Part shown: positions 34,573-43,443 of the stretch, in pieces
Numbering within the stretch: position 1 is the first letter of the stretch
Layout of the letters: each line of letters begins with the position of its first letter
NCBI GenBank assembly: GCA_031388585.1
Contig: JANMRU010000141.1
Coordinates: 7,545-71,544 of the forward strand
DNA from: PCC-6802 sp031388585
GTDB lineage: Bacteria > Cyanobacteriota > Cyanobacteriia > Pseudanabaenales > Pseudanabaenaceae
Reading direction: 5' to 3'
DNA length: 64,000 bases
The notes under the pieces: generated by a model
The model's database searches: none
What the model was told of the DNA's origin: nothing
The model's input: the letters and a program-made list of their open reading frames with translations, nothing else
Translations under genes and position numbers: made by a program

Positions 34573-36231
34573 ATGGTTATACGGAAATTTGGTCTACTAG
34601 CTCTAATCTGCGGGACGGTCATGGTTGCAGGAAGTCCAGTAGATTCTCTATTTGCACAGGGAAATAATATTCGTTCGGCTGAACCAGTTGTAAGTGCAGC
34701 CAGGTTTGTGCCGCCGCAGGCGTTGATGACAGTTTCGTTTTACCCCGATCGCAAAACATGGTCTCAGCTAGATCGATTTCACACCCCAACTACTAAAAAG
34801 CTATTTAATCAAGCGATCGCAAGTTTCCAAAGCACAATTCCTCCCAAGTACAATTTTGAACGAGATATCCAACCCTGGTTAGGGAGCATGACGTTTGCAG
34901 TTTTACCCAGACCCTCTTTGAGATCTCAGAATAAAGAAAGTAGTGAATCCAAGTTCTTGTTCTCAATCGAAGTCACAGATCTAGATAGGGCCAACAAATT
35001 GATGGAAGCAGTGAAAATCCATGATGGTTCTAAGGTGACACTACGAGAGGATTATAAAGGGGTTAAAATCATCCAGATTGATTACGACAACGGGAAACAA
35101 TTCATCTATACATTTGTTGACAAACATTTAGTATTTGCTGAGCAGGAAGTGGTTTTAAAGCACGCGATAGATACATATAAAAGTAAGGTGTCACTTGCTA
35201 GCGTTATTGCTAACGATAATCTAGATCTCAAAAATCCAGTTTGCTGGCTTTATATGCATAGTTTGGCAAAATTTGTCAAGCAATATGGAACGGAAGATAC
35301 CGAAATCCCTGCGGAATCTCTCGCTGTCCTGAATTCGATTGAGTCAATAAATTTAGGAGTGGGCATAGACATTGATGGCATCAGACTCAAAGCCTCTACG
35401 AAGCTAAAGTCAAATTCACCCTACCTAAATGTTTTTAAACCTTTCACAGATAAGATAATTTCACAATTCCCATCTGAAACAATTGGATTGCTCTCTGGCA
35501 GTAATATCAAAGCTCATTGGCAGCAATTTGTGGGAAGTGTGGAAAGGTTGTCTGAAGTAAAAAACAGCCTGAATGAGTTTAGACAAACGCTTAAATCATC
35601 CCCTCTTGCACTCGATCTCGATAAAGATATCTTTGGATGGATGGGAGGTGAATTTGCCTTTGCAGGAATTCCCACTCACGGAGAGGGAGAAAGTATATTA
35701 GCAATCATAGGCTTCACGCCTGTTTTGGTTTTGCAAACTAGCGATCGCCGCGCTACTGAATCTCTACTGAATAAATTAAACACCTTTTTTAAAAATAATT
35801 CTGGCTTAGTCGAGACTAAAACCATCGGTAGCACTCCTGTAACGCAGTGGATATTCCCAACTGCACCAGAGGCGCTCCTGAGTTATGGTTGGCATAGAAA
35901 AGATACGTTATTTATAACTGTTGGCGGATCTTTGACAAAAGTACTAGCCTCGAACTCAAAGGAAACTTTGCAGGGCAGTTCAGCATTTAGGGCGATCGCT
36001 GGATCGCTCCCTCAACCAAATCTCGGCTACTTTTATCTAGATATTGACAAAACCTGGAAGTTGGTTACTGAGAAATATCCAGATTCTGCAAATATTGGCG
36101 CCGAAGTCACTGCCATACTTAGCAGAGTTCGCGGCATCGGTGTGACCGTCACTGCTCCCGATCGCAATACAACAAAAGTGAAAATGCTACTCTCTCTCAA
36201 GCAGCGAGGTTTTGGGGGTATTTGGTATTAA
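34573..36231 (+). CDS. DUF3352 domain protein, secreted
   Basis: 552 residues with a signal or anchor segment (VIRKFGLLALICGTVMVAGS) ending near SLFAQ. It matches the DUF3352 copy at 27616-29340 in length and landmarks: an opening PPQALMTVSFYPDR, FERDIQPWLGSMTFAVLP, LDKDIFGWMGGEFAFAG and a closing block near DKTWKLVTEKYPD. The two share limited identity, so the duplication is old. The role is unknown; the conserved aromatic and acidic residues in the W-LG and W-GG motifs are worth testing. It is convergent with the tyrosine phosphatase gene. Confidence 0.78.
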   Translation: MVIRKFGLLALICGTVMVAGSPVDSLFAQGNNIRSAEPVVSAARFVPPQALMTVSFYPDRKTWSQLDRFHTPTTKKLFNQAIASFQSTIPPKYNFERDIQPWLGSMTFAVLPRPSLRSQNKESSESKFLFSIEVTDLDRANKLMEAVKIHDGSKVTLREDYKGVKIIQIDYDNGKQFIYTFVDKHLVFAEQEVVLKHAIDTYKSKVSLASVIANDNLDLKNPVCWLYMHSLAKFVKQYGTEDTEIPAESLAVLNSIESINLGVGIDIDGIRLKASTKLKSNSPYLNVFKPFTDKIISQFPSETIGLLSGSNIKAHWQQFVGSVERLSEVKNSLNEFRQTLKSSPLALDLDKDIFGWMGGEFAFAGIPTHGEGESILAIIGFTPVLVLQTSDRRATESLLNKLNTFFKNNSGLVETKTIGSTPVTQWIFPTAPEALLSYGWHRKDTLFITVGGSLTKVLASNSKETLQGSSAFRAIAGSLPQPNLGYFYLDIDKTWKLVTEKYPDSANIGAEVTAILSRVRGIGVTVTAPDRNTTKVKMLLSLKQRGFGGIWY

Positions 36232-36245
36232 ATTGCGAGCTTTAA

Positions 36246-36767
36246 CTATGGAATATCAAATTGGACGTCAAAAGTTTCTTCCCTGATCAGAGAATCTAGT
36301 AAACCTTCACAGGCATCAAACAACAGGTCGATTACATAATCAAAGCCATCGTCGCCGCCGTAGTAGGGGTCAGGCACTTCGCGGTCGTCAAAGCGACTGC
36401 AATAACCACACATCAGTTGAACTTTGTCCCTATATACGCCCTCAATATCAAGACTGAGAATATCGCGGTAGTTATCTCGATCCATCGCCAGGATCAAATC
36501 AAAACTCTCAAAATCCTCGCGCACAAATTGTCGCGCCGATCCCGTCATCTTAATCCCACGTTTGAGCGCCGCTGCTTGCATCCGACGATCTGGAGACGCG
36601 CCAACATGATAGCCAGCCGTACCTGCCGAGTCACTGATAAAGCGATCGCTCAAGCTAGACCGTGCCACCAGATGATTCATGATATTTTCTGCCGAAGGCG
36701 ATCGGCAGATATTACCCAAACAGACAAATAAAAGTTTCTGCTGCAATTTCAGAGGACTCCTAATCAA
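36246..36767 (-). CDS. Low-molecular-weight protein tyrosine phosphatase
   Basis: About 170 residues. The N-terminal P-loop VCLGNICRSPSAE is the CxxxxxRS signature of the class, and the general acid Asp is in EVPDPYYGG. It removes phosphate from tyrosine residues, and in bacteria often regulates exopolysaccharide kinases. The start is uncertain: the first option is TTG at 36767, which overlaps the pyk stop codon (TTGA); a second TTG 8 codons later has an AGGAG at a better spacing. The gene is transcribed after pyk, so translation is probably coupled. Confidence 0.88.
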   Translation of the reverse strand: MIRSPLKLQQKLLFVCLGNICRSPSAENIMNHLVARSSLSDRFISDSAGTAGYHVGASPDRRMQAAALKRGIKMTGSARQFVREDFESFDLILAMDRDNYRDILSLDIEGVYRDKVQLMCGYCSRFDDREVPDPYYGGDDGFDYVIDLLFDACEGLLDSLIREETFDVQFDIP

Positions 36768-38524
36768 ACATCTTTCGTAGCAGAACCAGAATATATCAGA
36801 CCTTTACGCAAATCTACAGTAAGGGGTTCGCCATCACGAATATTTTTTGTTGCACCTTCAACCCCAACCATCACTGGGATACCTAATTTACGGCCAATTA
36901 TGACAGCATGGGAATCTAAGCTGTCTTCTTCCGTAACGATCGCTGCTGCTTTACGTATAACTTCAACATAATCCACATCAGTTTGCTTGACGACTAGAAT
37001 TTCCTTCGGATGGAAGTCCTTAACATCAAGATAATTATGAGCAACCCGAGCGCGGCCACTGATAACGCCTTGACCAACTCCCAAGCCCTTGCCTACTACA
37101 GCGGAGACAAACTCTACTTTGATTAAGTCCGTTGAGCCTGCAACACCCTGCAATGTTCCCGCTGTCATAACCACCAGATCGCCTGCTGCCACCAATTTGC
37201 GCTCTTGTGCGACATTTAAAGCTGCCTCGAAATTTTGACGCGCCGATGGTAAAGAAAGAATCATCAATGGTTGTACGCCCCATACCAACTGTAGCTGACG
37301 GGCTACATCCACCTGTGGAGTAACAGCCACAATGGGGATGGGTGGTCGATATTTGCTAACATTTCGTGCCGTTGCACCAGTTTTAGTCAGGGTTAAAATG
37401 GCGGTAGCATCAAGCTGTACGGCAATTTTGCCGACTGCTTCGCTAATAGCATTGGGGACAGAGCGTCCTTCACTCAGCACTGGATGAAGATTATGCTCTT
37501 TCTCAATCCGCTGCGCAATTCTGTCCATAGTTTCCACAGCCTGAATGGGATACTGACCCACGGCAGTTTCATTGGAAAGCATCACGGCATCAGTACCGTC
37601 GAGGATGGCATTTGCCACATCGGAAATCTCGGCTCTTGTAGGGCGAGGATTGCTGACCATACTATCTAGCATCTGAGTTGCAGTAATCACAGGGATGCCA
37701 AGCTGATTTGCAGTTTTAATCAATCGCTTTTGCAGCAATGGTACATCTTCAGCAGGCACCTCTACACCCAGATCTCCTCTGGCGACCATTACACCATCAC
37801 AGAGCGATAGAATCTCTTGCATCTGAGTAATCGCTTCGTGTTTTTCAATTTTTGCGATTACACCCACACTTTTCCCCGAAGGGGCAATTAATTCCTTGAG
37901 CTCAAGAATATCCTCAGGGTTACAAACAAAGCTCAACGCTACCCAGTCAACTCCCTCTGCCAGACCAAACCGCAAATCTTCGCGATCTTTATCGGTCATA
38001 GCCTTAACCGATAAAGAAACATTGGGGAAGTTTACACCCTTGTTGTCAGACAAAACCCCATTCATTACCGCTCGACAATGCAAGCTTTTAGTCTCTGTGT
38101 CAACTGATTCCACTTGCATCTCGACTTTGCCATCATCCAGCATGATTGTGGCTCCGACTGGAACCTCCTCCGCCAGTCTGTTATAGCTAACCGAGCTGAT
38201 CGTATGGTCGCAGACAACATCTCGACTGGTGAGCGTAAACTTATCACCTTTTTTTAAAGAGATTGGACCGCCCGCAAATTTGCCAAGCCGAATTTTTGGC
38301 CCTTGTAAATCCTGCAAAATTGCGACGGGCTGGTTTAGTTCTGAGGATATCTGGCGGATTGTACAAATACTACGATGATGATCGGCATGGGTGCCGTGCG
38401 AAAAGTTTAGTCGCAGCGTTGTTGCACCCGCTTCGATCAATTTACGAATCATTTCAGGGCTGCTAGTAGCAGGTCCGATCGTTGCCACAATTTTGGTGCG
38501 GCGAAATGTGTCTCTTACTGTCAT
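36764..38524 (-). CDS. pyk: Pyruvate kinase with C-terminal phosphohistidine-type domain
   Basis: 586 residues, longer than E. coli enzymes because of an extra C-terminal domain. The catalytic core shows KIVATIGPATSSPEMI, the ATP/ADP and PEP contacts LRLNFSHGTHADH and GVMVARGDLGVEVPAE, and the allosteric C-domain (AILTLTKTGATARNVSKYRP). Residues about 475-586 are a PEP-utilising mobile domain (GKGLGVGQGVISGRARV ... SLDSHAVIIGRKLGIPVMVG), as in Bacillus and cyanobacterial pyruvate kinases; its His in DSHA may be phosphorylated. It makes pyruvate and ATP from PEP and ADP. It overlaps the phosphatase gene downstream by 4 bp. Confidence 0.96.
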   Translation of the reverse strand: MTVRDTFRRTKIVATIGPATSSPEMIRKLIEAGATTLRLNFSHGTHADHHRSICTIRQISSELNQPVAILQDLQGPKIRLGKFAGGPISLKKGDKFTLTSRDVVCDHTISSVSYNRLAEEVPVGATIMLDDGKVEMQVESVDTETKSLHCRAVMNGVLSDNKGVNFPNVSLSVKAMTDKDREDLRFGLAEGVDWVALSFVCNPEDILELKELIAPSGKSVGVIAKIEKHEAITQMQEILSLCDGVMVARGDLGVEVPAEDVPLLQKRLIKTANQLGIPVITATQMLDSMVSNPRPTRAEISDVANAILDGTDAVMLSNETAVGQYPIQAVETMDRIAQRIEKEHNLHPVLSEGRSVPNAISEAVGKIAVQLDATAILTLTKTGATARNVSKYRPPIPIVAVTPQVDVARQLQLVWGVQPLMILSLPSARQNFEAALNVAQERKLVAAGDLVVMTAGTLQGVAGSTDLIKVEFVSAVVGKGLGVGQGVISGRARVAHNYLDVKDFHPKEILVVKQTDVDYVEVIRKAAAIVTEEDSLDSHAVIIGRKLGIPVMVGVEGATKNIRDGEPLTVDLRKGLIYSGSATKDV

Positions 38525-38640
38525 TTATGGGTTAGGTGCACGTGAATCGAACATACTTAGGGCACATGCAATGAGTGCCTTTCAAGCGGTCTGGTATATT
38601 TTTGTCAACAGCTGACATACTATCATTCTCTATAGCGCTA

Positions 38641-38742
38641 TATAGCAATCCTTGCTGAAATGCAAATTGGGAGTTTGGGGGACTTTGCCTCCATAAAGGG
38701 GTTTCCCCCCTTCACCCTTAAACAAATAAAAACTGATCGCTA
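38641..38742. repeat. MITE-like hairpin repeat, family B, copy 2
   Basis: Opposite orientation to the element at 14558-14658: starts TATAGCAATCCTTGCTGAAA and ends TAAAAACTGATCGCTAT, with a hairpin-rich middle (GGGGGACTTTGCCTCC, GGGGTTTCCCCCC). It sits upstream of ribF, so it may affect that promoter. Confidence 0.75.
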
Positions 38743-38822
38743 TCCCCATACCTATCCCTATATATGTATATGTTTGTCCGATCGCAAGTATGGCAAAATA
38801 TAAATGTTGCAAAATGTAAAGT

Positions 38823-39845
38823 GTGTTAGTTATCTCCGATCTAGGTAAAGCTATTACCCCGACGGCAATTGCCCTGGGCAATTTTGATGGCGTACATCGA
38901 GGTCATCAATGTGTAATTGCGCCTGCGATCGCCAATTCTGAAGGGTTAGTTCCTACGGTATTAACTTTCAACCCGCACCCCCAAGAATTTTTTACAGGTA
39001 CTGCCAGACTTTTACTCACACCGATCGCCGAAAAGATCGAGCAGCTTGAGGCATTAGGTGTCCAGCAGTTGGTATTGCTCCCTTTCGATCGGGCGATCGC
39101 AGCTTTAACGCCGCAAGAATTTATGCAGCAAATCTTGATCGACCAACTGCAAGCACGTAAAATCAGCGTTGGCTTTAACTTTCGCTTTGGCTGCAAGCGC
39201 TGTGGCTCTGTGGAAGACTTAAAAGCTATATGGGGCGATCGCGTTAATGTTGTACCCGAGCAACTCATGCACGACAAATTAGATATTGATGGTTCCTCTC
39301 CACTCAGGATTAGTAGTTCTGCCATCCGCGCAGCCTTAATGCAGGGCGAGATCGACATTGCCCAGGTGTTCTTGGGTCGCCCCTACAGCCTGATTGGTAA
39401 TGTAGTAGCAGGCCAGCAAATGGGGCGCAAGCTAGGATTCCCCACGGCGAATCTACAGTTAGATCCCCAGAAATTTTTACCTAGAGATGGCGTTTATGCC
39501 GTGCAGGTAATGAATCTGGCTAATGAGCCAATTGCAGCGGTGATGAATATTGGTGTGCGTCCCACAGTCACTGGGGATCGACAGCGCACCGTAGAAGTAC
39601 ATTTGTTGAACTGGAGTGGAGATCTCTACGGTCAAAAACTATGTGTAAATTTGGTGAAGTTTCTGCGACCTGAGCAGAAGTTTGATTCATTAGATGCGCT
39701 GAAGCAGCAAATTAAAACAGACTGTGAAATTGCTCTTAGTGGTTCTGCTGCAAGCAAGCCTTTTGAACTAATTGAATTGTGCCACACCTTAACAGAGGTA
39801 AATGATGCTGTTACCTATCTTCCATCCCATAATATTGAGCCATGA
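38823..39845 (+). CDS. ribF: Bifunctional riboflavin kinase/FMN adenylyltransferase
   Basis: 340 residues starting at GTG 38823. The N-terminal FAD synthetase part has the nucleotidyltransferase motif ALGNFDGVHRGHQ and FNFRFGCKRCGSVEDL; the C-terminal kinase part has MGRKLGFPTANLQLD, with RDGVYAVQV and the MNIGVRPTV motif. It makes FMN and then FAD from riboflavin and ATP in the cytosol. Its stop codon overlaps the nagA start by 4 bp (ATGA), so the two are translationally coupled. Confidence 0.95.
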   Translation: MLVISDLGKAITPTAIALGNFDGVHRGHQCVIAPAIANSEGLVPTVLTFNPHPQEFFTGTARLLLTPIAEKIEQLEALGVQQLVLLPFDRAIAALTPQEFMQQILIDQLQARKISVGFNFRFGCKRCGSVEDLKAIWGDRVNVVPEQLMHDKLDIDGSSPLRISSSAIRAALMQGEIDIAQVFLGRPYSLIGNVVAGQQMGRKLGFPTANLQLDPQKFLPRDGVYAVQVMNLANEPIAAVMNIGVRPTVTGDRQRTVEVHLLNWSGDLYGQKLCVNLVKFLRPEQKFDSLDALKQQIKTDCEIALSGSAASKPFELIELCHTLTEVNDAVTYLPSHNIEP

Positions 39846-40912
39846 CAGGTTTGCACAGAGTCCTCAGTCCTTCTCAAGGTGCGATCGATCTCCAAATTAA
39901 CGGAGCACTAGGCATTCCTTTTAATGACCTAAATCGCGATCGCGCTGCTAAGTTACCAGAAATTTGTCGTTTTCTATATCAACAGGGCATTGATGGATTT
40001 TTACCCACCCTTGTTACTACATCAATTGAGCAAACGCATCGATCGCTATTCTTTCTAGCCGCAGCGATCGCCCAACAAAAGCAAAATCCGCAGCCTCTCG
40101 AAGCGGAAATTTTAGGCATACACCTCGAAGGACCTTTTCTCCATGCCGATAAGTGCGGCGCACATCCTCAGCAACATCTATTACCACTTAATCTCGATAC
40201 GTTACGACAAGTCTTGGGCGATTACACCAAAATTATTAAACTTGTCACCCTCGCACCCGAACTCGATCCCACAGGTGCAACTATTCAATATTTACGAGAT
40301 CGCCAAGTTGTCGTTAGTTTAGGGCACTCTACTGCTAATGCCGAGCAAACAAAAGCAGCGATCTATCAAGGCGCAACAATGGTGACTCATGCCTTTAACG
40401 CCATGCCTAGTCTGCATCATCGTGATGTTGGTTTATTAGGAGAAGCAATATTAAGCGATCGGGTTTGGTGCGGCTTAATTGCCGATGGTGTTCATGTTTC
40501 ACCGCAGATGGTCAAACTGCTTTATCGGATGACCAACAGAATTTTTCTGGTTAGCGATGCTCTTGCCCCCCTTGGGTTACCCGATGGATCTTACCCTTGG
40601 GATGATCGCCTAATTACCGTCACCAATGGCACGGCCAGATTACCCGATGGCACCCTCTCAGGGACAACCCTTCCTCTGCTCAAATCCGTCAATAATCTGA
40701 TCTATTGGGATATTTGCCCGCCAGAACAGGCAATCAACTCAGCGATCGTAGCTCCCCGTCTTGCCATGAATCTAGCGATCGATTCGGACGCGCCGCAGAG
40801 GCTAGCATGGTTTCAGGACACATTCTCTTGCGCAATGAATCCAGAATTTGCCCCACCTGGTTTTCGGGATGTTCGGTCTTCGCTTGGCTATGAAGTTTTA
40901 GAGCAAATATAA
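39842..40912 (+). CDS. nagA: N-acetylglucosamine-6-phosphate deacetylase
   Basis: 356 residues. The amidohydrolase signs include DLQINGALGIPFND (N-terminal strand), GIHLEGPFLHADKCGAH (a metal Glu in HLEGPF), the His residues in SLGHSTANAEQ and VTHAFNAM, GLIADGVHVSP and the catalytic Asp in FLVSDALAPLG. It removes acetate from GlcNAc-6-P made in cell-wall recycling. Overlap with ribF by ATGA indicates coupling, although the pathways are unrelated. A nagB partner is not in this window. Confidence 0.92.
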   Translation: MTGLHRVLSPSQGAIDLQINGALGIPFNDLNRDRAAKLPEICRFLYQQGIDGFLPTLVTTSIEQTHRSLFFLAAAIAQQKQNPQPLEAEILGIHLEGPFLHADKCGAHPQQHLLPLNLDTLRQVLGDYTKIIKLVTLAPELDPTGATIQYLRDRQVVVSLGHSTANAEQTKAAIYQGATMVTHAFNAMPSLHHRDVGLLGEAILSDRVWCGLIADGVHVSPQMVKLLYRMTNRIFLVSDALAPLGLPDGSYPWDDRLITVTNGTARLPDGTLSGTTLPLLKSVNNLIYWDICPPEQAINSAIVAPRLAMNLAIDSDAPQRLAWFQDTFSCAMNPEFAPPGFRDVRSSLGYEVLEQI

Positions 40913-41057
40913 TTGGGGATGACCAACTACCTCAATGAGCCACAATACTGATGGTATAGGCTGCCGCAGACTGCGAATTTGTTCTTAGTGCCAACCAACA
41001 TTGACAGTCCGCGTATATTGACTAACAGCACTATGGAATTGGATAAAGTGGAAAAGA

Positions 41058-42242
41058 CTATATCAATCTTCGTTTCACCTGCATACCGATTGCTAGCCCC
41101 ACCACAATAATAACTGTGAGGTAGAAAAGCGTAATAAACCTTACGGTTAGAGACGGCGCTACGCCCTCCACTTCAATTTCTTGAGTAACTTGAAAGGGCT
41201 GAAATTGCCGAACTCCTCCTGGCTTTGGCGAGACTTCAACTTCTAACTTGTGCGGTGCTCCATCTAAAAATGTCGCCAGCCATTGCAAATCCCCTGTAGC
41301 ATTTGGCGATGCTTGGAAGTCCAGTGCGACCCATTCACCATCAACTGCCGTAGTTTTGACATGCAGAAGTGCATCCGTAACTGGCTGATTAGTCTTGGTG
41401 TCGATTACTTGAACCTTGAAGTTAGCAGGTTGCCCTACGATCGCTTGCTGATCGCCAGCTAGCCTTACTTCTAATCCTTGCGATCGCTTTATACCTGCCT
41501 CACTAGTGGCAATATTCTGGGCATCAGGATTAGCTTGGTGAGCGACTGAGCCTTGGTCTGTCCCATGTGATTCTGCCATTTCGGCGTTGATATTAACGAA
41601 TAGTAGAGCGCCAATTGCTAGCACCGTCATACCACTTAGCAATAACCTGACTCGCTGAGGTGCGATTTCGCCTGTGGCGACTTGTTGCTTACCACCAATA
41701 ATCCAGCCTCCACCTAGTCCCATTACAAGCAAAACGATTGCTAGAATTGCAAAATAGAGATACTTCACACCACTTTCGGGTACATCCAGACTTAAAGTTT
41801 GTTGAAATGGTGCAAATGCTTGGGCCACTGTAGGGGTGGCGTTTACCTGCAATTGATAGGTGCCGCGAATGGGAAGCATCTGTTGCACTTGCAACTCGCC
41901 GTTGGGAGCGATCGCCTCCACATCTAATAACTTTGTGCCTTCCACATTTGGGAAATCAGTTGTAAACCAGGGTGTTGGAGCTGGGGCAAGAATCTGGAGG
42001 TGGATCTTGGCATTGGTAAGGGGACGACCAGCAGAGTCTAGCGCTTGCAAAGTCAGGCGCGTCGGCGTTGGAGTCACAGCAGCCTCGGCTTCAAAGGGTA
42101 AAATTTGGCTGACTGGCGGTTCGGTGAGCAATCTCACCGTAGACTGTGGCTGGGAAACGATCGCAGAGCGACTGAAAATTAAAGCGACCGCACATGTTAA
42201 TGCCAAAAAAGCAATCGGCTTGATCGATCTGAACTTAAACAT
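41058..42242 (-). CDS. Membrane protein with two Ig-like (YtkA/FixH-type) domains, in a cobalamin riboswitch operon
   Basis: 394 residues. An N-terminal signal or anchor, then a beta-rich domain (about 50-155, LTLQALDSAGRPLTNAKIHLQI), two membrane helices (about 160-220), a second similar domain (about 245-365, QPANFKVQVIDTKTNQPVTDALLHVKT) and a C-terminal membrane helix followed by KRRLI. The two soluble parts resemble each other and YtkA/FixH-like beta-sandwiches that occur in copper and other metal systems. I do not recognise a full-length family. It is the second gene after a cobalamin riboswitch, 50 bp downstream of the CbtB-like gene, in the place where a CbtA-type protein would be expected. 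A role in cobalt uptake is inferred only from context. Confidence 0.72.
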   Translation of the reverse strand: MFKFRSIKPIAFLALTCAVALIFSRSAIVSQPQSTVRLLTEPPVSQILPFEAEAAVTPTPTRLTLQALDSAGRPLTNAKIHLQILAPAPTPWFTTDFPNVEGTKLLDVEAIAPNGELQVQQMLPIRGTYQLQVNATPTVAQAFAPFQQTLSLDVPESGVKYLYFAILAIVLLVMGLGGGWIIGGKQQVATGEIAPQRVRLLLSGMTVLAIGALLFVNINAEMAESHGTDQGSVAHQANPDAQNIATSEAGIKRSQGLEVRLAGDQQAIVGQPANFKVQVIDTKTNQPVTDALLHVKTTAVDGEWVALDFQASPNATGDLQWLATFLDGAPHKLEVEVSPKPGGVRQFQPFQVTQEIEVEGVAPSLTVRFITLFYLTVIIVVGLAIGMQVKRRLI

Positions 42243-42292
42243 ATTAATCCTGGCTTCCTGCTAGTTTTAAATACTGACTCGAATGCTGGCAA

Positions 42293-42484
42293 CTAATGGC
42301 AAGCGACAGTTAGGGTATGGTGACGCAGAGAGTGCATTTGGTCATGTATAGCAGGGTAGGTAGAAAAATAGATAGTCCAGATGATTAAAGCGCACAGCGA
42401 CACATACAAAGTCGCTTGCATGGGGACGGATAAAGTAAATCGGGCTAGTTTTTTGGAAAAAGCAGTTTGGGATGCAGTTGTCAT
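42293..42484 (-). CDS. cbtB: CbtB-like small membrane protein (predicted cobalt transporter subunit)
   Basis: About 63 residues. A single membrane helix (LYVSLCALIIWTIYF) and a His-rich tail (DQMHSLRHHTLTVACH) that matches the CbtB family, which is predicted to take part in cobalt uptake. The start is set at ATG 42484, which has a GAGG site 7 bp upstream; the neighbouring ATG at 42487 is nearly as good, and a GTG at 42517 lies inside the end of the riboswitch. It is directly after a cobalamin riboswitch, consistent with repression when B12 is plentiful. Confidence 0.8.
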   Translation of the reverse strand: MTTASQTAFSKKLARFTLSVPMQATLYVSLCALIIWTIYFSTYPAIHDQMHSLRHHTLTVACH

Positions 42485-42523
42485 CATGTACCTCGCAGAT
42501 GCACTTAAATTACTCACTTACTT

Positions 42524-42690
42524 GGGCGGGCATTCTGACTTTTCAGCAACCAAATTACATAGTGAGGAGTTAGTTAAGAAGCCCTATCACTGCATAACTG
42601 GTAACTGAGTCTACAGTTGCGGGACAGCGTCGGATTTACACCGCTCTTTCCCCGTTACCTCTAGTAGCTGATCCCTACTAGAACCGATAA
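42524..42690 (-). promoter_or_regulatory. Cobalamin riboswitch
   Basis: Read on the minus strand, the leader holds the diagnostic blocks GGGGAAAGAGCGGTGTAAAT, then CCGACGCTGTCCCGCAACTG, and ends with AGTCAGAATGCCCGCC about 40 bases before the CbtB-like start. The 5' arm TTCTAGTAGGGATCAGCTACTAGA forms a hairpin. This matches the short type of cobalamin aptamer. The ribosome site of cbtB is close behind, so translational control is likely. The B12 box CCCGCAACTG is intact. Confidence 0.92.
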
Positions 42691-42746
42691 GCTTGCACAT
42701 CATATCATGGGGGGCTGCCCAGGTTTTTAAAGCTTTGTTTACATCG

Positions 42747-43424
42747 TTAATTTAACCTAGGGCAAGCAACGGCTGTTAGTCTTGCGGTTGGACATTGCTG
42801 CTCTAAGCATGGCTGACTATAGGCAGGATCTGTTTCTGGGGTGGGGTAGGCTTGGCCAAAAACCATTTTGCAACTGAGATCTTCAAAATTTGGGGTCATG
42901 GTGAGGGGAATACCAAATTTTTCGGTAAAAAAGGTTTGGGTAGGCACTTTACACATATTTACGCACATGCCAACGCAGCCGCTGTCCGCGAGGTAACGAC
43001 ATTTTTTGATATTCACAGCAGATAGTTGCGATCGCACCGTCCCATCCGCCAAATTGACTTCAGCTTCAGCTATCTCACACGGCCCCACCAACCACTCAAA
43101 CAATTGGGCTGCAAACCACGCATTTAGCACGCACACCAGTCGTGTAGGAGAAGAAAAAGTGCGAATCGCCCAGAGTACTGGAGAGGGTACTAAAGATTGC
43201 AGTACTTGAGCCACGATTGCTTGCTGCTCTTGGGCATTACGTCCCTGCATAATTTGTTTCGACAAATCCACAAAACCGCCATAGCCACTGACTTTAGTTC
43301 CCGTACCCAGAGCTTGAGACATCTTGCTAGAAAACAGCCAGATAAACAGGCGATCGATGAAATTGTCGTTGTATTCATCACTGAATTTATCTTTGACAAC
43401 AGTTTGTACGGCTTTCGGCTGCAT
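42747..43424 (-). CDS. DWARF27-like protein (DUF4033)
   Basis: 225 residues from ATG 43424, which has a GAGG site upstream; an in-frame TTG four codons earlier is less likely. The C-terminal part has the D27 signature: KKCRYLADSGCVGMCVNMCK, PTQTFFTEKFGIPLTMTPNFED, SCKMVFGQ, with its conserved cysteines. In plants D27 is an iron-containing beta-carotene 9-isomerase in strigolactone synthesis. In cyanobacteria the role is unknown. A Cys-rich tail follows (PCLEQQCPTA). It lies upstream of the cobalamin riboswitch operon, and is itself preceded by a riboswitch-like leader. Confidence 0.85.
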   Translation of the reverse strand: MQPKAVQTVVKDKFSDEYNDNFIDRLFIWLFSSKMSQALGTGTKVSGYGGFVDLSKQIMQGRNAQEQQAIVAQVLQSLVPSPVLWAIRTFSSPTRLVCVLNAWFAAQLFEWLVGPCEIAEAEVNLADGTVRSQLSAVNIKKCRYLADSGCVGMCVNMCKVPTQTFFTEKFGIPLTMTPNFEDLSCKMVFGQAYPTPETDPAYSQPCLEQQCPTARLTAVACPRLN

Positions 43425-43443
43425 TGCTTTCCTCAAATCAGAC

